Source: Marinobacter mobilis (GTDB lineage Bacteria > Pseudomonadota > Gammaproteobacteria > Pseudomonadales > Oleiphilaceae). From it: 64,000 nt of DNA. The notes beneath the pieces are model-generated. The model was given only the letters and a program-made list of their open reading frames with translations. It was not told where the DNA came from and did no database searches. Location of the stretch: assembly GCF_900106945.1 (NCBI RefSeq), contig NZ_FNNE01000008.1, positions 113,719 through 177,718 on the forward strand, read 5' to 3'. Position numbers and translations under genes: made by a program. This document shows positions 58,419 through 64,000 of this stretch, in pieces; positions within the stretch are counted from its first letter, which is position 1, and every line of letters starts with the position of its first letter.

Positions 58419-58967
58419 ATGGCAAGACAGCGTGCCGGTGTGGCCTGGCTGGGTGTGTGCATGGCGTCACTGTTGACGGCCTGTTCCCAGGGAGAGGGCT
58501 TTGCCGATATTGATCAGTACATGGCAGAAACCCGGGCGAAGCCCCGGGGTCATGTTGAACCGCTTCCGGAGTTCAAAGCCTACGAGGCGTTCAGTTATTC
58601 TGCGGCAGATCGCCGGGCGCCCTTTGAGGTGCCTATTGAAGTTCAGCTGACCATGGTGGATCAGGCGCCTGAAAGCAACGTCGAGCCAGATTTGGACCGA
58701 CCGAAGGAAGTGCTTGAAAACTATGGTCTGACAGAATTGAAGATGGTTGGTACCTTGCGTGACGCAGGCGGAGACCTGTTTGGTCTTGTCGCGGACAGTG
58801 AGGGTGGCGTCCACCGGGTTCGCTCCGGAAACTACATGGGCACCAACTACGGCAGGATTATCGGTGTGAGTGAAAGTCGCATTGAACTTATAGAAATCGT
58901 TCCCAATGGCCGGGGGGGGTGGGTTGAGAGACCTCGGTCCTTGTCAATGGATGAGGCAGAAGGCTAA
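58419..58967 (+). CDS. pilP: Type IV pilus assembly lipoprotein PilP
   Basis: 182 residues. The signal peptide ends in a lipobox LLTAC with Cys22. A disordered linker (about 23-90) that binds PilN/PilO is followed by a beta-sandwich that contacts the secretin: LKMVGTLRDAGGDLFGLV, VHRVRSGNYMGTNYGRIIGV and IELIEIVPNGRGGWVERP. Inner-membrane lipoprotein bridging PilNO and PilQ. Separated from pilQ by 11 nt. Confidence 0.95.
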   Translation: MARQRAGVAWLGVCMASLLTACSQGEGFADIDQYMAETRAKPRGHVEPLPEFKAYEAFSYSAADRRAPFEVPIEVQLTMVDQAPESNVEPDLDRPKEVLENYGLTELKMVGTLRDAGGDLFGLVADSEGGVHRVRSGNYMGTNYGRIIGVSESRIELIEIVPNGRGGWVERPRSLSMDEAEG

Positions 58968-58978
58968 GGAGCGGCGAT

Positions 58979-61069
58979 ATGAACAGCACAGAACAAATGC
59001 ATGAAAATAACAGGTTAGGGTCGAGGCTAGCGATGTTCAGAAAAATCAATGTATACGTCGGCGCGGTAGCTATGGGATTGTTGTCAGGCCTGGCCCACGC
59101 GGTCACGCTGGAGGACGTGTCATTTTCTTCGCTGCCCGGTGACCGAACGGAAGTGACGCTTAAATTTGACGGGCAGCCGCCTGAGCCCACCGGGTATAAC
59201 ATAGAGCGCCCCGCCCGGATTGCGGTTGATCTGCGAGATACCCAAAGCGGGCTGAATGCTCGCAGTGTTCCGCTGGGAAATGGCAATGCTCAGAGCATGA
59301 CAGTGGTCGAGGCAGATGACCGCACCCGGTTGATTTTTAACCTCGCCGAACTCCAGCCTTACACCACTGCCCGGGACGCTGACAGCATTGTCCTGGTCAT
59401 TGGTGCAGAGGGTGGCGCCGCTGCGCCGACTGGCCAGCCAGCTGCGGCTCCGGTCGCGGCCCAAGCTCAGGCGATGGCCGGGTTGACGGGCATTGATTTT
59501 CGTCGCGGGGCGGAGGGCGAAGGCCGGGTGATCGTAGAACTTGGCGATCCTGGTCAATCTATTGACCTGTCTGAATCCGCCGGCAAGATCCGGTTGATTC
59601 TCGACGGTGCCGAGGTTCCTCAGGAGCTGCGTCGTCGTCTCGATGTGACCGATTTTGCGACTCCGGTTACTCGTATTGATACCTTTATGGAAGGTGGTAA
59701 CGGGGTTGTCGAGATTCGCCCGCAAGGTAACTACGATTACATTGCCTACCAGTCGGGTAATCAGTTCACTGTCAGTGTTGAACGTTTGACTGAGGAAGAG
59801 GCTGAATCCCGCCTTGAGGACAAGTTCCCGTATACCGGCGAAAAGCTGTCGCTCAACTTCCAGGACATTGAAGTGCGCTCAGTGCTCCAGTTGATTGCCG
59901 ACTTCACCGGTCTGAACCTGGTGGCCAGTGACACCGTGGGCGGTAGCATTACCCTGCGACTGCAGAATGTGCCCTGGGATCAGGCGTTGGATCTGATTCT
60001 CAAAACCAAGGGTCTGGATAAGCGTCAGATTGGTAACGTCCTCCTGGTTGCTCCGGCCGACGAAATTGCTGCCCGCGAAAAGCTAGAGCTTGAAACCAAC
60101 AAGCAGATTGCCGAGCTGGCTCCGGTCCGTCTTGACATTATTCAGGTCAACTACGCCAAGGCGGCCGACATCGTTGCCCTGGTCCAGGCTGATGCTGAGC
60201 TTATCTCCGAGCGCGGTTTTATCTCCTCCGATGTTCGTACCAACACCATCAGTGTACGCGAGAGCGCAGAAAAGCTGGATGAGATCCGTCGTCTGGTGAG
60301 CACCTGGGATGTTCCGGTCCGGCAAGTCCTGATCGAAGCGCGGATCGTTCGTGCTCAAACCGATCTGGCGGAAGAAATCGGCATCGAGTGGGGAATTGAA
60401 GGGCGCGGTAACGCAAACGGTGGCGACAACAATATTGTGGTCGGAGGCTCTCGTGGTGGCCTCGCTGGCGGCTTTGGTCTGCCGTCGGATCTTAACGTGG
60501 ATCTTGGCGTGACCCGCAGCAATACATCGTCCATCGCTTTCGGCTACATCGGCACAGATTTCCTGATTGATATGGAGCTGTCCGCCTTTGAAAGCGATGG
60601 TCAGGCAGAGATTGTGGCGCAACCGAAGGTTGTAACCGCAGATCGTCAGACCGCCAAGATCAAGTCCGGTGAGGAGATTCCTTACCAGGAAGCTTCCTCC
60701 AGCGGTGCCACATCGGTGTCGTTCAAGGAGGCCGCGTTGTCACTGGAAGTGACGCCGCAGATCACGCCGGATGACAGGATCATTATGGATCTGACGGTGA
60801 ACCAGGATTCCCGTGGTCAGGAAACTGCCGGGGTGCCAAGCATCAACACCAACGAAGTGACTACCCAGGTGCTGGTGCGTAATGGTGAAACGGTTGTTCT
60901 GGGCGGGATCTTCCAGTCAGAAACGGCTACGACGACGGTTAAGACGCCGTTCCTGGGAGACATTCCATACCTGGGTGCACTGTTTACCAAGAACACTCGA
61001 ATTGATGAGCGCAGTGAGCTGCTGATTTTCATCACTCCGAAGATCTTTGAAGGTGACCTGGTCGACTGA
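58979..61069 (+). CDS. pilQ: Type IV pilus secretin PilQ
   Basis: 696 residues. AAGGAG lies seven nt before the ATG at 58979, which places 18 residues before the signal peptide (MFRKINVYVGAVAMGLLSGLAHA, residues 19-41). Two AMIN domains bind peptidoglycan (about 42-140, 163-265), then STN (LSLNFQDIEVRSVLQLIADF), a secretin N-domain (IIQVNYAKAADIVALVQ) and the secretin barrel (AEIVAQPKVVTADRQTAKI, LSLEVTPQITPDDRIIMDL, GGIFQSE, PFLGDIPYLGALF). Forms the outer-membrane pore for the pilus. A terminator follows. Confidence 0.97.
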   Translation: MNSTEQMHENNRLGSRLAMFRKINVYVGAVAMGLLSGLAHAVTLEDVSFSSLPGDRTEVTLKFDGQPPEPTGYNIERPARIAVDLRDTQSGLNARSVPLGNGNAQSMTVVEADDRTRLIFNLAELQPYTTARDADSIVLVIGAEGGAAAPTGQPAAAPVAAQAQAMAGLTGIDFRRGAEGEGRVIVELGDPGQSIDLSESAGKIRLILDGAEVPQELRRRLDVTDFATPVTRIDTFMEGGNGVVEIRPQGNYDYIAYQSGNQFTVSVERLTEEEAESRLEDKFPYTGEKLSLNFQDIEVRSVLQLIADFTGLNLVASDTVGGSITLRLQNVPWDQALDLILKTKGLDKRQIGNVLLVAPADEIAAREKLELETNKQIAELAPVRLDIIQVNYAKAADIVALVQADAELISERGFISSDVRTNTISVRESAEKLDEIRRLVSTWDVPVRQVLIEARIVRAQTDLAEEIGIEWGIEGRGNANGGDNNIVVGGSRGGLAGGFGLPSDLNVDLGVTRSNTSSIAFGYIGTDFLIDMELSAFESDGQAEIVAQPKVVTADRQTAKIKSGEEIPYQEASSSGATSVSFKEAALSLEVTPQITPDDRIIMDLTVNQDSRGQETAGVPSINTNEVTTQVLVRNGETVVLGGIFQSETATTTVKTPFLGDIPYLGALFTKNTRIDERSELLIFITPKIFEGDLVD

Positions 61070-61088
61070 CCGGATCCCCTGAACTGCA

Positions 61089-61118
61089 AGCCGCCGGTCC
61101 CCCGGCGGCTTTTTTTTG
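61089..61118 (+). terminator. Rho-independent terminator of the pil operon
   Basis: AGCCGCCGG and CCGGCGGCT make a 9-bp stem around a 4-nt loop, followed by eight T residues. It stands 20 nt after the pilQ stop and separates pil genes from aroK. Confidence 0.9.
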
Positions 61119-61133
61119 TCTGACAAATGACGG

Positions 61134-61162
61134 TTACCGGATTGTTGGCGGGCTGTGATATT
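61134..61162 (+). promoter_or_regulatory. Candidate extended -10 promoter of aroK
   Basis: TTACCG (61134-61139) and GATATT (61157-61162) are 17 nt apart with TG one base before the -10 (TGTGATATT). It lies after the pilQ terminator and 33 nt before the aroK ATG. Confidence 0.42.
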
Positions 61163-61194
61163 CTCAGCCGCCAAACGAGGTAAGAGTTAATAAC

Positions 61195-61761
61195 ATGTCG
61201 TTGCCCAAGAGAGTGGTGTTGGTGGGGCCCATGGGGGCTGGCAAGAGTACCATCGGCCGGTTGCTTGCGCGGGAGCTCGGATACCAGTTCCTGGACTCCG
61301 ATCGCCTGATTGAGGAGCGCTGCGGTGCCAATATCCCCTGGATTTTTGATGTCGAAGGGGAGGATGGGTTTCGCCAGCGGGAAACGGCCATGCTTGCCGA
61401 GCTGGCGGAAAGAGAGGGGATTGTTCTGGCGACAGGTGGCGGCGCAGTCATGAAGCCAGAGAATCACGCCTGTCTGCGTAAAGAGGCCAAGATTATCTAC
61501 CTCAGGACGTCCATCGAGCAGCAGGTAGAACGAACCCGCAAAGATCGGAACCGTCCACTGTTACAGAATGACAATCCCGAAGCTGTACTGCGAAATCTTT
61601 TCGCAATCCGTGACCCGCTTTACCGGCAGCTCGCCGACATTGTCATTCATACTGATCGAAAAAGCCCCCGTCTGGTTGTCAGGCAGCTGATCAACCGGCT
61701 AAATCCCAAAACGCCACGGCACCGACGGACCGTAAGAAAGGAAGGCAGGAATCATGCATAG
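61195..61761 (+). CDS. aroK: Shikimate kinase
   Basis: 188 residues, cytoplasmic. Walker [16 protein letters not shown], shikimate-binding [28 protein letters not shown] and the lid RNRPLLQ are all present. Phosphorylates shikimate for aromatic amino acid synthesis. The stop overlaps aroB by 8 nt, as in the conserved pilMNOPQ-aroK-aroB cluster. Confidence 0.97.
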   Translation: MSLPKRVVLVGPMGAGKSTIGRLLARELGYQFLDSDRLIEERCGANIPWIFDVEGEDGFRQRETAMLAELAEREGIVLATGGGAVMKPENHACLRKEAKIIYLRTSIEQQVERTRKDRNRPLLQNDNPEAVLRNLFAIRDPLYRQLADIVIHTDRKSPRLVVRQLINRLNPKTPRHRRTVRKEGRNHA

Positions 61762-62848
61762 TTCGCGACAGGAGCTTCGTGTTGATCTGGGCGAGCGAAG
61801 TTACCCGATACTGATTGGACCCTCACTGCTGGGGCAGCAGGATCTGACGCCTTTCGTGGCGGGTGAGCAGGTGATGATCGTTTCCAACGAAACGGTTGCG
61901 CCTCTGTATATGGAGGCTGCCAAAGCGTGTTTCCCGGGAAAAACCGTGGACACCGTCGTTTTGCCTGACGGCGAACAGTACAAGAACTGGCAGACCCTGA
62001 ATCTGATTTTTGATGCCTTGCTGGAGCGCAGGCATTCGCGAAAGACAACGCTGGTTGCCCTGGGTGGCGGTGTTGTTGGTGACATGACCGGTTTTGCCGC
62101 GGCGTCCTATCAGCGTGGGGTTCCCTTTATCCAGATCCCCACGACCCTGTTGTCACAGGTGGATTCGTCGGTGGGTGGAAAAACGGGAATCAATCACCCG
62201 CTTGGCAAGAATATGGTTGGTGCCTTCCATCAGCCGGAAGTCGTGCTCATTGATACTGCAACACTTAACACGCTTCCGGAGCGGGAAGTCTCGGCAGGAC
62301 TGGCGGAAGTTATCAAGTACGGGCTGATCCGGGATGTAGCGTTTCTGGCCTGGCTGGAGGCCAATATCGAGCGTCTGATCGGGCTCGAGGCTGATGCCCT
62401 GGCTGAAGCCATTTACCGTTCCTGTGCCTGTAAAGCCGACGTGGTTGCCCAGGATGAGCGTGAGGGTGGATTGCGGGCTATTCTGAACCTCGGTCATACC
62501 TTTGGGCATGCCATTGAAACGTTTGCTGGCTATGGTTCCTGGTTGCATGGTGAAGCTGTTGGAGCCGGCATGCTGATGGCGGCTGATCTATCGGTCAGGT
62601 TGGGTATGTTGTCCGGGGACGACCAGAGCCGTGCTCGCGAGGTGATCCTCAAAGCGCGGTTGCCGGAAACGGTTCCAGAAGGGATGAAGCCCGATGACTT
62701 CCTTCGGTTGATGGCCGTAGACAAGAAGAATGTTGATGGCGCCCTGCGTCTGGTGTTGCTAACTGGCTTGGGTGACGCTGTTATTGTGTCTGATGCAAGT
62801 ACGCAGTCGTTGCGTGAAACGCTGAATAAGTTCTGCTGCTCAGAGTAG
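61754..62848 (+). CDS. aroB: 3-dehydroquinate synthase
   Basis: 364 residues. The NAD-binding segment is [17 protein letters not shown], followed by [23 protein letters not shown], and zinc ligands lie in the [20 protein letters not shown] and [11 protein letters not shown] segments. It converts DAHP to 3-dehydroquinate, the second shikimate step. Overlaps aroK by 8 nt; a DamX-like gene follows within 30-40 nt. Confidence 0.97.
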   Translation: MHSSRQELRVDLGERSYPILIGPSLLGQQDLTPFVAGEQVMIVSNETVAPLYMEAAKACFPGKTVDTVVLPDGEQYKNWQTLNLIFDALLERRHSRKTTLVALGGGVVGDMTGFAAASYQRGVPFIQIPTTLLSQVDSSVGGKTGINHPLGKNMVGAFHQPEVVLIDTATLNTLPEREVSAGLAEVIKYGLIRDVAFLAWLEANIERLIGLEADALAEAIYRSCACKADVVAQDEREGGLRAILNLGHTFGHAIETFAGYGSWLHGEAVGAGMLMAADLSVRLGMLSGDDQSRAREVILKARLPETVPEGMKPDDFLRLMAVDKKNVDGALRLVLLTGLGDAVIVSDASTQSLRETLNKFCCSE

Positions 62849-62876
62849 AGCGCGGACAGTGAATTACCATCAGGGG

Positions 62877-64000
<1,124 letters not shown>

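Overview
The window looks like chromosomal DNA of a GC-rich gammaproteobacterium. Gene content and order (priA-argS-SPOR gene-hslV-hslU, mrcA/pilMNOPQ-aroK-aroB-damX-like, rppH-ptsP, waaA/tolC/thiC/nudF) fit the Pseudomonas/Marinobacter side of the class, and I would guess a Marinobacter-like marine bacterium. This comes from recognising protein families and synteny by eye, not from a database search. I see no phage, IS element, CRISPR array, rRNA or tRNA.

Layout. (1) 1-6140: a CYTH-domain phosphatase cut by the left edge, a potassium channel on the opposite strand, glnE and ilvE. (2) 6284-29251: a 23 kb lipopolysaccharide (LPS) locus. It holds the Kdo kinase kdkA, an O-antigen ligase, and a minus-strand run containing a WavE-family protein, a glycosyltransferase and three activation-type genes (nucleotidyltransferase, nucleotidyltransferase-like/kinase fusion, small HAD phosphatase). 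That run continues into gmhB, a family 9 glycosyltransferase, hldE and gmhA. hldD, waaF and several family 1 and 2 glycosyltransferases follow, with two LpxL/HtrB-type acyltransferases, an ELM1-family protein and waaA. All four ADP-heptose enzymes are present. The strand switches repeatedly and most neighbours on one strand overlap by 4-5 nt. (3) 29309-36121: tolC, then thiC behind a clear TPP riboswitch, then nudF-yqiB-cpdA-yqiA and a lone gcvH. (4) 36188-44662: an HDOD protein, rlmI, an imelysin-type lipoprotein, a HAD phosphatase, rppH-ptsP, a patatin-like protein whose nucleophile serine is replaced by asparagine, and a DUF971 protein. (5) 44727-53470: hslU-hslV with a good heat-shock promoter candidate, a SPOR-domain protein, argS, priA, rpmE and a short malic enzyme. 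(6) 53548-64000: mrcA divergent from the type IV pilus assembly operon pilMNOPQ, then aroK, aroB and a DamX-like ATPase gene that runs off the right edge inside a Pro-Glu hexanucleotide repeat.

The LPS locus is the least conserved part and the place to look for new chemistry. Two points stand out: the kinase/nucleotidyltransferase/HAD/WavE module at 8303-13126, which looks like a pathway activating and attaching a small substituent, and the ELM1-family protein locked by gene overlaps between a lipid A-type acyltransferase and two glycosyltransferases. Outside this region the window is mostly housekeeping.
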